Shown here: positions 45,753 through 56,754 of the stretch, one piece after another
Position numbering within the stretch: position 1 is the first letter of the stretch
Layout of the letters: each line of letters begins with the position of its first letter
Assembly (NCBI RefSeq): GCF_027887165.1
Contig: NC_077232.1
Location: 17,762,255 to 17,826,254 of the forward strand
Source of the DNA: Monodelphis domestica
Taxonomy: Eukaryota; Chordata; Mammalia; Didelphimorphia; Didelphidae
Length of the DNA: 64,000 bases
Direction: 5' to 3'
Position numbers and translations under genes: made by a program
The notes under the pieces: generated by a model
Database searches by the model: none
The model's input: the letters and a program-made list of their open reading frames with translations, nothing else
What the model was told of the DNA's origin: nothing

Positions 45753-46140
45753 AATAATCATTATGTATATTGTTTTCCTCATTCTCACTTCATTTTGCAT
45801 CCATTCATATATATCTGCCCATGCTTCTCTGTATTTATCATATTCATCAGTTTTTACAGCATAATAATATTGATAGACTACATTTTGGTCATTCTTCAAA
45901 AGATGAGTATTTATTTTACTTCTAGTACTTACACACACACACACACACATACACACACAAGTGCTGTTGTAAATATCTTGGTGTATAGGAAGCTTTTCTT
46001 TTTATCAATGACTACCATGGAACATGGAGCTAGTAATGGGTTAGGTAAGAGTATAGACATTTCATTCTCTTTCTTCACATAATTATAAATTCTAAAATAA
46101 ATCCAGAAAGGTTGGATTAAGCTCCACCAACAGTGCATTA
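45753..46140 (-). mobile_element. Old L1 3' fragment
   Basis: Minus-strand translation shows HCWWSLIQPFW at the upstream end and YYYAVKTDEYDKYREAW further on, both from the L1 ORF2 C terminus. An (AC)n run at 45930-45959 has expanded within it. Confidence 0.75.
45930..45959. repeat. (AC)n microsatellite
   Basis: A CA dinucleotide run with one AT interruption. Confidence 0.92.
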
Positions 46141-46276
46141 ATGAGTCTATCTTTGCATCACCCTCTTAGCATTAACTAGGCCCCCCATTTCATCATCTTG
46201 CTAATTTTCTGGGGATGTAGTTAAACCTCTGAGTTATTTTACTTTGGAGTTCTCTTATTAGTAGCAGTTTCAAAGA

Positions 46277-46870
46277 CATTAATGCACTGTTAGAGCTGTG
46301 TTGGAGCACTTGTTGGAGTTGTGAATTGATCTAAACATTTTGGAGAGCAATTTGGAATTACACCCCGAGAATTATGAAACTTTTTTTATGACCCTTGGAC
46401 CTAGCAATACAATTATTGGGTCTGTTTCCCAAGGAGATCAGGGAGAGAGGAAAAGAATCTATATGTTCCAGAATATTTATAGCAGCTCTCTTTGTGGTGG
46501 CAAAGAGTTGGAAGCTGAGGGGATGCCCATCAATGGGGGGATGGCTGAATAAATTCTGGTATATGATTGTGATGGAATACTACTGTGCCATAAGAAATGA
46601 TAAATAGCCTGATTAAAAAAATAAAAACTTGGAAAGAACTACATGGGATGATGAACAGTGAGATGAGTAGAACCAGGAGAACATTATACACAGCCACAGA
46701 TAAACTATGAATGTTACCTCCAGAAAATGAACACAAAGATGAATTATAAAAGACATAATTTATGTGTATGTGTTGACAGTGTCGACAATATCTTTTGTGA
46801 TATAGGAAGGGTGGTGAGGGGCTGGGACACTTGTGCATGGGGATTATTATGTAAATATGAAGAAAAATAA
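46277..46870 (+). mobile_element. Old L1 3' fragment, opposite orientation
   Basis: 'gagagcaatttggaattaca' through 'ggggatgcccatcaatgggg' to 'gtgatggaatactactgtgc' follows the ORF2 C-terminal order seen at 20.0-20.3 kb, with frameshifts and a premature stop. A 3' UTR remnant follows. It lies head to head with the minus-strand fragment just upstream. Confidence 0.85.
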
Positions 46871-46931
46871 GCTAAACATATAAGAAATTTGTGATTTCAT
46901 TTGTTTACTATCTTTTTCTTTCTTTTTTCTT

Positions 46932-47127
46932 TTAAACCCTTACTTTACATCTTGGAATCAATACTGTGTATTGGCTCCAAGGCAGAAGAGCCCTAAGGGC
47001 TAGGCAATGGGGGTCAAGCGACTTGCCCAGGGTCACTCAGCTAGGAAGTATCTGAGGTCACATTTGAACCTAGGACCTCCCATCTCTAGGCCTGACTCTC
47101 AATCCACTGAGCTACCCAGCTGCCCTC
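46932..47127 (-). mobile_element. tRNA-derived SINE
   Basis: A minus-strand copy from 'aaacccttactttacatctt' to 'ctacccagctgccct', near full length. Confidence 0.92.
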
Positions 47128-47568
47128 TACTATCTTTATCTTTAGATATGGAAATACTTGTTTCATTTGGATATGTAAAATCTGAAATTAAAAAATTAGT
47201 AGTAGTGGGGGGCATTTGTTTACACGATTGTTAATTTTCAATTCTACTATTGAGAACTATATGTTCATTGCTTTTTACTATTTATCTATTGAATAAAGAT
47301 TTTTGGACTTAGGTATTTCTGTTAGCTGACTGTGTGTCTTGGATTTCAGACCTACATCATAGATATTTAATACAAAGATTGTTTTTCCTTTCATTCATCT
47401 CTTCTCTTCTTAGCCTACTTGCATTAAAATGTGTTCACTTGAAAGCTTTTCAATTTAATGTAATCAGTACTATCTATTATATCTTTTGTATTCATCTGCA
47501 ACCTGTGGTGGTTTAAGAATACATTCCCAAGGAATAACTATTTACCAGGTACCTTTCTCTTTTGATTG
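47128..47568. other. Intergenic, nothing recognised
   Basis: No gene or clear repeat was seen. Confidence 0.35.
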
Positions 47569-47629
47569 CTTTTTTTTTAACCCTTACCTTCTCTCTTAGA
47601 ATCAATACTGTGCAGAAGAGAGGTAAGGG
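47569..47629 (-). mobile_element. tRNA-derived SINE, tail half (interrupted)
   Basis: 'taacccttaccttctctctt' with 'agaatcaatactgtg' is the tail of a minus-strand SINE. The head continues at 49691. Flanks 'tttgattg' on both sides (47561 and about 49816) look like the SINE's own target duplication. Confidence 0.88.
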
Positions 47630-49582
47630 AACCTCAGAACTGGCGGCCTCCTTCCGGAACCGGTCCGGCCCTGAGCTCCAGTCGTCTGGTTCTTTGGGGC
47701 AATAGTAATGTTGGAGACACACTCCCCACTGGTCAGCTTTCCAACATCCCATGGTGTCGTGCAGGTGTGAAATATATAAACAATGAAGCTTATTTTGATG
47801 TCATTGAAGAAATAGATGCAATTATAGACAAATCAGCTTCCACAGTCTTTGCAGAAATTCAAGGTGTCATTGATGCTTGCATTAAGCTTTCCGGAATGCT
47901 TGATCTTTCCCTTTCTTTCATGAACCCAAGGCTTCCAGATGATGTCAGCTTCCGCCCCTGCATTCGTTTCAAACGCTGGGAGGCAGAAAGAGTCCCGTCA
48001 TTTATTCCTCCAGATGGAAACTTCCGACTCATTTCCTACCATGTCAGCTCACAAAATTTAGTGGCAGTTCCAGTGTATGTGAAACAAAGCATCAGCTTTA
48101 AGGAGAACAGCTCTTGTGGCAGATACGATATTACAATTGGACCAAAGCAAAGCATGGGAAAAACAACTGAAGGAATCACAGGGACTGTTCACATGCCCAA
48201 CGTTGTATTGAATATGAACCTAACTCCAACACAAGGCAGCTACACGTGTGATCCAGTCACCAAGGTCTTAACGTGGGACGTTGGGAAAATTACCCCCCAC
48301 ATGCTCCCAAGTCTTAAAGGATTGGTGAATTTATAATCTGGAGCCCCCAAACCGGAAGAAAGCCCAAGCCTCAACATTCAGTTCAAGATTCAGCAACTTG
48401 CTATTTCAGTCTTGAAAGTCAATCGCCTTGATATGTATGGAGAGAAATATAAGCCATTTAAAGGAGTCAAAAGCTGGGAAGTTCCAAGTGAGGACATGAG
48501 AAGAATCCAATGAATAGCTAACGATTAAATAGCAACAGAATCCAAATCCTCAACAGAGGTCTCTTGCTATTTCAAAGTCTTAGCAGAATGGCCCTTTTGC
48601 CAGTTATCCTTGAATGCCTCGTGTCCACAGAAAACCGTGTCCACAACATCACGTTCTTTCATGAAAACAGAGGTTAGACTGCTTCATTATATTTATTTAG
48701 CATGTTTTGCTGAGATTAAAAGTCATTTTGTAATAACAGACATGCGTGATGTGACTGACATCTCGGGCTGCTAAAGCCCAAGTTGAGTTTTGTCCAACTA
48801 GGGTTTGTTTGATTAAATGTGAAAGAATAAAGATATTTGGGGAGGCTAAAGGCTCCTTGATTGTTCTTCACATGTTGCCAATCAAACTATATAATCAAAA
48901 CACCTCACTTCAGATTCTTTCCTCTCTCAGCCCCAACTGTTTCCTTACCCTCTCAGTCAGTCTTACCCCTTTTTAATAGTACTCAAAATCTAAAATCTAA
49001 ATCTAAAATCACTCAAAATCTAAAGATCAGAGTTGGCTCCAACCTGACTAATAACCCAAAAGGAGATAAGACTCTTGGAAAAGGGATGGCACATAGATAC
49101 TAGTTCAAACTTAGTGTGTCTTTAGATTTCATTTAAATTTCTAGGGTAATCCCAATACTGCCAAACCTTACTGATCTGCTTGCTGTGTTACCTCAATTCA
49201 ATTGTCTCTGAGCTTTGCTGCCCAGTGATCCTTCAACCTTCTGTACTCTTTCTATCCCTTGTCAGAGTTCCACAACTGGGCTCCTTTATTCCATTAGAAT
49301 CCTTAATTTCAACATTTCCATGTACTGTTAACTGGAATTGGGCATTTTTCTTCCTGCAACATCTTTTGCATAGAAGCCCATGGTATGCAAGTAGTTTTCC
49401 TTCCTTCTAGAAATTCCTTCTGTTAAGCTTTCCCCAATGAACTCTTTTGCTTTATTCAATAATTATCTTATTTAGTAGAATTAGATAAACTTCAGGTGGG
49501 GGATCTGATTCCTATGTATCTTGCCAACACTGGCTGCACTATTAATAAAGAGATAAAAGCAAAAAAAAAAAAAAAAAAAAAA
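47630..49582 (+). pseudogene. AP3M1: Processed pseudogene of AP3M1 (AP-3 adaptor mu-1 subunit)
   Basis: An intronless retrocopy. AP3M1 encodes the medium subunit of the AP-3 complex, which sorts cargo to lysosome-related organelles. From 47701 on, the translation follows the mu-homology domain: SNVGDTLPTGQLSNIPW, KYINNEAYFDVIEEIDAI, PPDGNFRLISYHVSSQ. A Gln-to-stop change ends it at 48334-48336. The remaining C terminus, KPFKGVK, can be followed through a small indel to the parental TGA at 48497-48499. A 3' UTR of about 1.05 kb, an AATAAA near 49545 and a 22-A tail (49561-49582) follow. A 16-bp duplication AGAAGAGAGGTAAGGG (47614-47629 and 49675-49690) marks L1-mediated insertion. The first 70 nt are CpG-rich and do not read as mu-1, so they may be 5' UTR joined to an internal exon. 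Non-functional. Confidence 0.95.
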
Positions 49583-49680
49583 GAAGAAGAAGAAGAAGAA
49601 GAAGAAGAAGAAGAAGAAGAAGAAGAAGAAGAAGAAGAAGAAGAAGAAGAAGAAGAAGAAGAAGAAGAAGAAGAAGAAGA
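49583..49680. repeat. (GAA)n array grown from a poly(A) tail
   Basis: About 32 uninterrupted GAA/AAG triplets directly follow the poly(A) tail of the retrocopy and run up to the second copy of its target duplication. Confidence 0.97.
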
Positions 49681-49690
49681 GAGGTAAGGG

Positions 49691-49816
49691 CTAGGCAATG
49701 GGGGTCAAGTTACTTGCCCAAGGTCACACATCTAGGAAGTCTGAGATCAAATTTGAACCCAGGACCTCCCATCTCTAGGCCTGGCTCTCAATCCACTGAG
49801 CTACCCAGCTGCCCCT
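49691..49816 (-). mobile_element. tRNA-derived SINE, head half (interrupted)
   Basis: It continues the SINE split by the AP3M1 retrocopy: 'ctaggcaatgggggtcaagt', 'tgaacccaggacctccc', 'ctacccagctgcccc'. Confidence 0.9.
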
Positions 49817-50690
49817 TTGATTGTTTTATGATAAGCACTTTAATGTTCAGGGCATAAAACCATCTTACATTTAGTATGGTATATTGTGTATAATTATGAT
49901 CTTAACCTAATTTCTGCAAAACCTTTCAAGTTTTCGAAGTAATTCTTCACAAATGAAGAATTCTTAAAATGTTTTTTAAATTTTTATTTTCACATTTATC
50001 AAATGTGTTATTGAATTCAATATTTCTAATTCTTCCTTGTCGAGTCTTTAAAATTGACCTGCTTTTCTATTTTTAACTGGTATCAAATACATTTTAATGA
50101 TTACTTATTTATAATTTGTACTCTGAAAGTGCTCTTCTTCCATTCCTGCTTTTTCTCATTATTTTCCTTGACATTCTAGGCATTTTGTTCCTCTAAATAA
50201 ATTTCAGTGTTTTGCCTAGTTCTGTAAAGCATTCCTTTGATACTTCAGTTGCTATAGCATTTACTTTAATCATATTAGAATAGCCTTGAGTATCCCTCCA
50301 GTCATTTAAGTTATTTTCACATTTCTTTAAGGAGCCTCCTTCTACATAGGCTTTAAGGGACTTAGTTAGTGGATTTCCAGATAATTTATGCATTTTGTAG
50401 TTATTTTGAATGAGATTTCCTTTTCTAATATATTCTCTGAATTTTGTTATTGCTCTATGGAAATTCTTTTGATTTTTTTTCAATTTGTTTTATAACAACT
50501 GCTTTTTAGAAGCTGGTCTTTGTATTTTTTATTTTTTAGTTACTAATTAACTACGATTTCCAAACTAATTTATAATGTAAACAACAAGTGGGGATAATTT
50601 TGTTTCCCCTTTATCCATCTGTGTGCCTTTGATCTCTTCCTCTTTTCTTATTGTTGTTGGAGATAAGGGCCTCAGAGCACAGAACACGTG
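49817..50690. other. Intergenic, old repeat-like, AT-rich
   Basis: A minus-strand open frame of 96 codons (50193-50483) has no recognisable motif, and the sequence reads like an old LINE or unique DNA. Nothing is named. Confidence 0.35.
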
Positions 50691-51400
50691 TGAGTTGCCT
50701 CTGGTCTTATGGTTAGTGTCAGAGCCTAGATGCCAACTCTAACATCCTGAGTCCAAGCCCAAATCTATTTTTACTCAATACAAGAGTTATTAAGCACCAG
50801 TTTGTGCAATGCCCAATGCTAGGCTCCAGAGGATATTTCAACATTCCATTAAATTTGTGATATCATTAATGGAAGCATCCCTCCATTAATGAAATCCACA
50901 CGTGCCTTTATAAGCTACACCATTGTTGATCATGTCCATTCATGAGACTCATACATAGGCCATATGCAGCACTCAAGGAGTTATCAACCCACTGTTCCCA
51001 CTACATTATCAACCCATCTCCCTCTTCAAGTCTATGAGCTGAACAGAGTCAACGGCTAAGATTACTACAAGTCTTAAAGCCCCAAGGGGTAGATTGTTCT
51101 TCCTTACAGGATGTTCTTCTTGAGTCAGTGAAACAGGAGTCCATATTCCATAAGAGATCACTGGTTGTAAAACATTTTGTTCTCTCATTTAATACTTTAT
51201 CATATCCTACATGAGTTCTCTTCTCCAAGCTAAACATTTCCAGTTCCTTTAACCAATTATCCCATATTGTGAATTCAATCCCTTCAGTTTCCAGGTACCC
51301 TCCTCTCGCCACTCTCCAATTGGACACCTGGCCCTAATATAGTATGTCTGGGACAGAACACGATGGTGTTATCACATTCATTTTTGTCTGCTATACCATA
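50691..51400 (-). mobile_element. CR1/L3-like LINE 3' fragment
   Basis: 'agttcctttaaccaattatc' with 'accctcctctcgccactctc' and 'gggacagaacacgatggtgt' is the antisense of the CR1/L3 3' coding region seen in sense at 18.1 kb. Exact limits are uncertain. Confidence 0.6.
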
Positions 51401-51539
51401 CTGCTGACTCACATGGAACTTTCAAACCTCCAAATCTTTTCAGAATAACTTTCTCCTTATGTCCGCCCTATCTTACCCTTTTTAATATTTTAATATTTAT
51501 TTAATATTTATATATATTATATTTAATATATATTAATAT

Positions 51540-51916
51540 TTATTTTTCTCAGTGACATGTAGAAACAATTTTTGACAATTGTTTTCTGACATTTTAGCAT
51601 TCAGATTTTCTCCCTCCCTCTCTTCGTACCCCTTCCCCAAGGCGGTAGATAGTCTGATTTAGTGCATTCATGAAGTACACATTTCCATATTGTTCAGGTC
51701 ATGACAGAAGACATATATCACATACAAATATTTTTTTAATTCATGAATTAAATAAAGTGGAAGGTGACATGCTTTGATCTGCAAGTAGATTCCAACATTG
51801 CTTCTTTGTCTGTGAAAAGCATTTTTCATCATGGATCTCTTGTGGATATCTTGGAAACTTGACTTCCTGATAATGGATTGGACCTTCACAGTTGATCATT
51901 GTATAATATTTCTGTT
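51540..51916 (-). mobile_element. Old L1 3' end, part 1 (target of the LTR at 51.9 kb)
   Basis: 'tttctgacattttagcattc' to 'cttcacagttgatcattgta' is antisense L1 3' UTR text similar to 37.3-37.6 kb. It resumes at 60663 after the LTR insertion. Confidence 0.75.
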
Positions 51917-52207
51917 TGTAAGGAATTAAATTTTATGGCTGGACTAAATATATTAGAATTTTAATATGATACTGTGGTCGCCGGTTTAAAAATATTATAG
52001 CTCAAGCCAAAATGACTTTTAGCTAGTTTTATTTATAAGAAGGAAGGTAGAGAAAGTGAAAGTAGGGAAATGAAAAAGAGGTTAGAGAAGGTGTCTATCC
52101 TACCACACTAAATATTTGCTCCAGTGCTTGTTCAACTCCAGCAAGGTTCATTAACCCCAACCGGAGGGCCTGATGGTAAATTAAACAAGGGTTCCACCCA
52201 CATGGCC

Positions 52208-52696
52208 TGTCAGAGGTTGATACCTCTGGGTCTATCTTAGATAAAGATCTGAGAGCCCACCTCCGAGGTCGAGTTCTCAGGGTCTGTCTGAGGACAGGTC
52301 CGAGTGCCCTCACCTCGACCTTCTTTTAGTTTCCCATAACAAGATTGCTGAACATTCCATGAACCCCAGATGATTCCTGGAACCAGACTATCCTACCAGC
52401 TGCACTATCTACATTTTTGTTACACTTTCCAATGGGCCTTTCTCATGGCCATTTCCTGTGGTTTTTACCTTTAAAAGACCTACCAAGTTTGTAATATACT
52501 CAAACCCTTTGCCACTAGCATTGGATCCCTTCTGATGCTACTATGTGATTGTGACTGTGATTCTTATCTTTTCCCTTGCCCTTGTCTTCAGGTGAGGTCC
52601 TTCTTACTTCTCCCTTTGCATTTCCTCTTACTATTTTCACCATTCCTTCCCTGTGGAGCCCTGGTCCCAATCCAGCACCCCTCTGGGGCTTTAACA
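52208..52696 (+). repeat. 5' LTR of the provirus
   Basis: 489 bp, TGTCAGAGG to GCTTTAACA. The TATA-like TTTAAAAG is at about 52470. The poly(A) signal is mutated (AATATA where the 3' LTR has AATAAA). It lacks about 13 bp present in the 3' LTR near its middle. Confidence 0.95.
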
Positions 52697-52699
52697 TTC

Positions 52700-52719
52700 T
52701 TGTGCCCGAAGTCAGGGAC
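52700..52719 (+). other. Degenerate primer-binding site, lysine-tRNA-like
   Basis: Three bases after the LTR the sequence reads TTGTGCCCGAAGTCAGGGAC. It resembles the tRNA-Lys3 type site used by many betaretroviruses, with a 2-nt insertion and two changes. Assignment is by resemblance. Confidence 0.6.
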
Positions 52720-52771
52720 TTGGGTGACTTGCAAATCATTGGGGAATGCCACGCATCAAGAAGGCATCACA

Positions 52772-52777
52772 GGTAAG
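52772..52777 (+). promoter_or_regulatory. Candidate major splice donor in the proviral leader
   Basis: CACAG|GTAAGG lies between the primer-binding-like site and the gag start, the usual place for the donor of the env transcript. A G run of 13 follows at about 52792. Confidence 0.5.
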
Positions 52778-52822
52778 GAACTCCCCCTCATGGGGGGGGG
52801 GGGGAGGCATTGGAAATAAAAC

Positions 52823-53340
52823 ATGGGGCAGTCTACCTCTCACGACCAGTGGCTCTTTGCTCACTAATAAGTTCTCATACTCGCATACAGAGATTTTTAC
52901 ATGTATCCTCTGTGTGCCCTGGTTTCCCCTCAAAGGTTCTTATACTTTGGAAGGACCTTCCTCAGTCCCTGTGGACACTTTACTCTCTGGGAGTTAATTC
53001 ATGAATCATTAAACCCAGTGCCCTGTCACGTCAATTCGAAACTAAATTCAGAATCTCATAAACCCAAGGAGGATAATGAGAAAAAGCCCAAAATTGTAGT
53101 CACTCCCCCAGACAGGTCTTCTTTACATCCCATGCCCTCTCTTAGCTCTTCATCAAGGTATTCATCAAGGATTCCCCTGTCTCGTACCAGATCAAAATGC
53201 CAGGGAATCCCCTTCCTCACAGCCTGAAGTTATTCCATCTAACTCTCAAGCTCAGTCAGAAGTGAAAGCAGCTCCCAAATCAGCAAACCTTGAGACAAAT
53301 GCTTTACTTTTTAAAGAGACAGTACTTGGGAAAAAGCAAG
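52823..53340 (+). pseudogene. gag remnant (matrix region) of the provirus
   Basis: The ATG at 52823 opens a frame starting MGQSTS, a myristoylation-type start, which meets stop codons after about 14 codons. A matrix-like VPWFPLKGSYTLEG stretch follows in another frame at about 52910-52950, then a Pro/Ser-rich linker. Capsid and nucleocapsid parts were not found. Multiple frameshifts and stops. Confidence 0.65.
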
Positions 53341-56300
53341 ATGGATTTTTTTCAGTGAAATTTTCAGACAGAGACGACACAAGAAGAATTATGTATATAT
53401 GTATATATATTTTTAATTAACATAATATTAGATTAGTTATCAGGATCCTGAATTTATGTTTAAGGTTTGTTTAATGTGTCTTTATGTGTGTCTACTTTAC
53501 AAATCTTGGCTCTTTATTTTCCTAATTGGGTGTTCACAAAATATATTTCAGAGTCCTCCACGGACAGAGGTAATTAGTTCTGACCTCTAAACTTATCACA
53601 GTGTTTCAAAAATCTTCTTTTTTTGGACAGGCCCTGTAAGAAAACAAAAAAGATTAGTTTGGAACACACTAAGGGAAATTTTGTCCCATAACTTGACTAT
53701 TCTCTTAAATTTAATATTAAAGATTGATATATGTAACTTTGGAAAATCGCTAATGAGTCTAACAATGTATTTTGACACAATGCAATTTTATGGTGTTTAT
53801 TCTGTATCAGCTAAATTTGAAATGTCAGCTTAACTTAATTCAGCACAACACCTAGTTAGAGAATTCTTTGTTATCATTAGGACTGATAAGGTATATGATT
53901 TCCATAAATTTGACAACTATTTGAATGTAATTTGTAACCAACTCAATTCTAGAGGGAATTTTTATTTTAAAAAGGCACAAAATCGTACTGGCTGCTTATT
54001 AAACCTAACATATTTTAGTGCTAAATTCATTTGGGCAAAACTTGTGGAGTATTGTGGAGAATTTTTTCTTTCTAAGATTTAAATTTTGGATTTTAAAATT
54101 AAATGTTCTTTAATTTCAGGTACTGTTAAAAATAGGAACAAGTGATTACATGTTAACGTTGAAATTTTAGGATTTTAAATTTGGTCATCTGTTTATTTGA
54201 AGTTACACAGGTATTTAGAGTTTGAATGTATTCAAATATAATTTGTTATAATGTCATAATAGAAGTATGTATTTGTACTGTGAAAAATTAATTTTCATAA
54301 AAATTGTGTATAATTAATTGGCTATGGAAATTTGACCAGTCCAGAATTCAAATAGGACTTGGTATTATGCTGGAAGCCATCAGGCCATCACACCTTGATA
54401 GAGCCATGCATGGTAGCTAAGGAGGCCACAGAGTGGCCCTTGGCAAGATGTGACTGCCCACTCTATCCCCCTTGCATGACCACTCTTATCAATGTCCCTT
54501 ACCTACGGAATTGACATGATTATTATTCCCCCTACTCTCAGAAGGAAAAATGCAAGAGCAAAACACCTGTACCCTAATTCTCTAAAACATCACCAAAAGA
54601 TCAGACCCTCAAGTCCTATCCCAAAAGACTATCATGGGTTAACTTTTACTTAGGTGCATAACACCCAGCAAAACTGCAGCTACAAGCTAAGCCTATAACT
54701 TTCCCACTCACAGAAACTTATTCTCATGAAGCCAGCATACAAATCAATCATAAAGGCCCATTCAATATGTACAGGTACACTATGGGTACACCAAGCTTCA
54801 ATATACCTCAGTGACTCAACTTCACAAACCAATAACTCACCAATGGGAAACTCTTTAGTAAACCCTGAAAGATGATCAGTCTAAATTTGAATTGTGTTCC
54901 CAGTACCCTCCAACCTCAATGATAGGATTGTTGAATTGTCTTTTAAAAACTGTTGATTAATTATTCCATTTTATTAAAAGCAATAAGTAATTTTCCTTAA
55001 TTGTTTGTCAGCTCAAAACTTCTCACAGGGTAATAAGAAAATTAAGCCACCTGTGACGAAATCATGTATCTTATATGCTGTCTGTAATCACAATATAAGA
55101 ATATAGAATGTTAATCAAGTGATTTGTTAAAAGTTAATGTATCACCTTTCCAATTATCTCTCTTTGAACATGTGTTAGATAATGTATCTGTGTGCCAAGA
55201 AAATGGGTATAAAAATAAAAACCAAGCCTGGGGATGGCGGAGCAGCTATCAGATGCAAAGCAGTCCTGTGGCCATAATGATTAAGCTATATTCTGTTTGT
55301 TATCTTTTTGACTGATCATTCCCCACCTGTTGGGAACCCTTGGAGTCACGAGTGAGGCTGGACATCACCCGTGGCAGTATTAGGTTATTAAATTTAGGTA
55401 ATTAAGAGTAGTCACCTCTCCTCTATTTATAGTAAAGAGGAGAAGATAGATGAAATGAAAGAAATAGTGTTAAAGGTATAAAGAATGTTAGTTCAGAATT
55501 TGAAAGGAATATTTAATCAGTTCTGTAGAATTGTCCTAAGGTGTAAAGTGGCTACTCTAGAGGTTTTATTCTGCCTTTAGCAGAGGTTTGAAAGGAAAAT
55601 TGGAATATATGAAACATTGTTATGAGATTTTAATCAAAGTCAATTTGGAAGTTGTTAAACTTTTAATTAATATCCATTGGGAGTGATTTATTATTTAGGT
55701 TTTAAAAACATGCACATTTTATAAGTATGGTACTTAGAGTATTAAAAAAGGATTGGAAAGAAAGGGATATTGTTTTTTCTTCTCTTCAGTGATAAACTTT
55801 TTCTGGGATAAAAGCCAAGCCTGGAGATAAGAACTACGAAGGCCTTGAATTTATTTGCAAAAATAATTTTAACTCCTTCCTCACACACAGGTTAGAGTTA
55901 GTGAAACTAAATTATTAATGCAATGATTAACTATTTTAAATGCTAATGTGAATACATCAGAAATGAAAGATTTGTGGTTCAGATAGTTAGGATAAAATTT
56001 TTGGGAAAACATATAGATTGTCTTTTGAGTCTTTTCTGCTAATGCTTCTGTGTCAACCAAAATGCATTCATGATATAAATTTAGGATTACATTTTGAAAA
56101 GTTAAGTATATTAGCCCCTCTAAGAAGATTCTCTGTTAATCAAGAATTGACAGAATGCAGAAGCAAATATTTTGATTACAAATAATTTCATTGGCTATTG
56201 GAAAAACCAATGAAATCCAGCTTTCTGTATGGGAATCCACTATGATTTTAAAATACTACTATTGAAGACTTTTTTTTTTTTAATTAAACCTGTCTCCTCA

Positions 56301-56750
56301 CATCCCTCCCTTCTCTTGTTGCAGCGAAAGGGTATTCACACTCCTCCTTCTCCTGCTGCAGCGTGGATTCATAGAGAACACTAATAAATACTATCGCAAG
56401 TAGGATCATACTAACTTTAAATAGACTTTTAGATAGGATGAGATTACATTAATATAGGTAAATATTTTAGCAATTTCTAGGTTATGAGAACATGCAAACA
56501 ACTTCTTTTCAAATTATGATAATGATTGGAATTGGAGTATTATTGATTATGGATAGAATTATTATTTTTTTTGTCCTTTAAGAAGAAAATTACCACATAT
56601 ATTATACTCTGCTTTTAATGATATTTGCTGCTTAGTATGTTTCTAAACAAGATCTTTTCCCCTACATTTGTGACATTCTGATTGTCCTACAATTAAATAT
56701 CACAAGTATAATCTAGCTATTTACTACAGATTTATAATCTAAAATTTTAA
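53341..56750 (+). other. Unassigned AT-rich interior of the provirus
   Basis: About 3.4 kb where capsid, protease and most of pol should lie. It is clearly richer in A+T than the flanking proviral parts, and no retroviral motif was recognised in the frames inspected. A segment at about 55190-55375 (GGGTATAAAAATAAAAACC, then CACCTGTTGGGAACCC and CACGAGTGAGGCTGGACA) looks like the promoter and end of a different LTR. A weaker echo of its 'aagccaagcctggagata' part occurs at about 55812. The origin is unknown. Confidence 0.5.
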
Positions 56751-56754
56751 GTTA

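Noticed and set aside
47767..48336. Functional AP-3 mu subunit gene
   Set aside because: Intronless, lacks the N-terminal half, has a premature stop and a poly(A) tail with target duplication.
49492..49698. Poly-Ser and poly-Glu frames
   Set aside because: Artefact of the (GAA)n array after the AP3M1 retrocopy.
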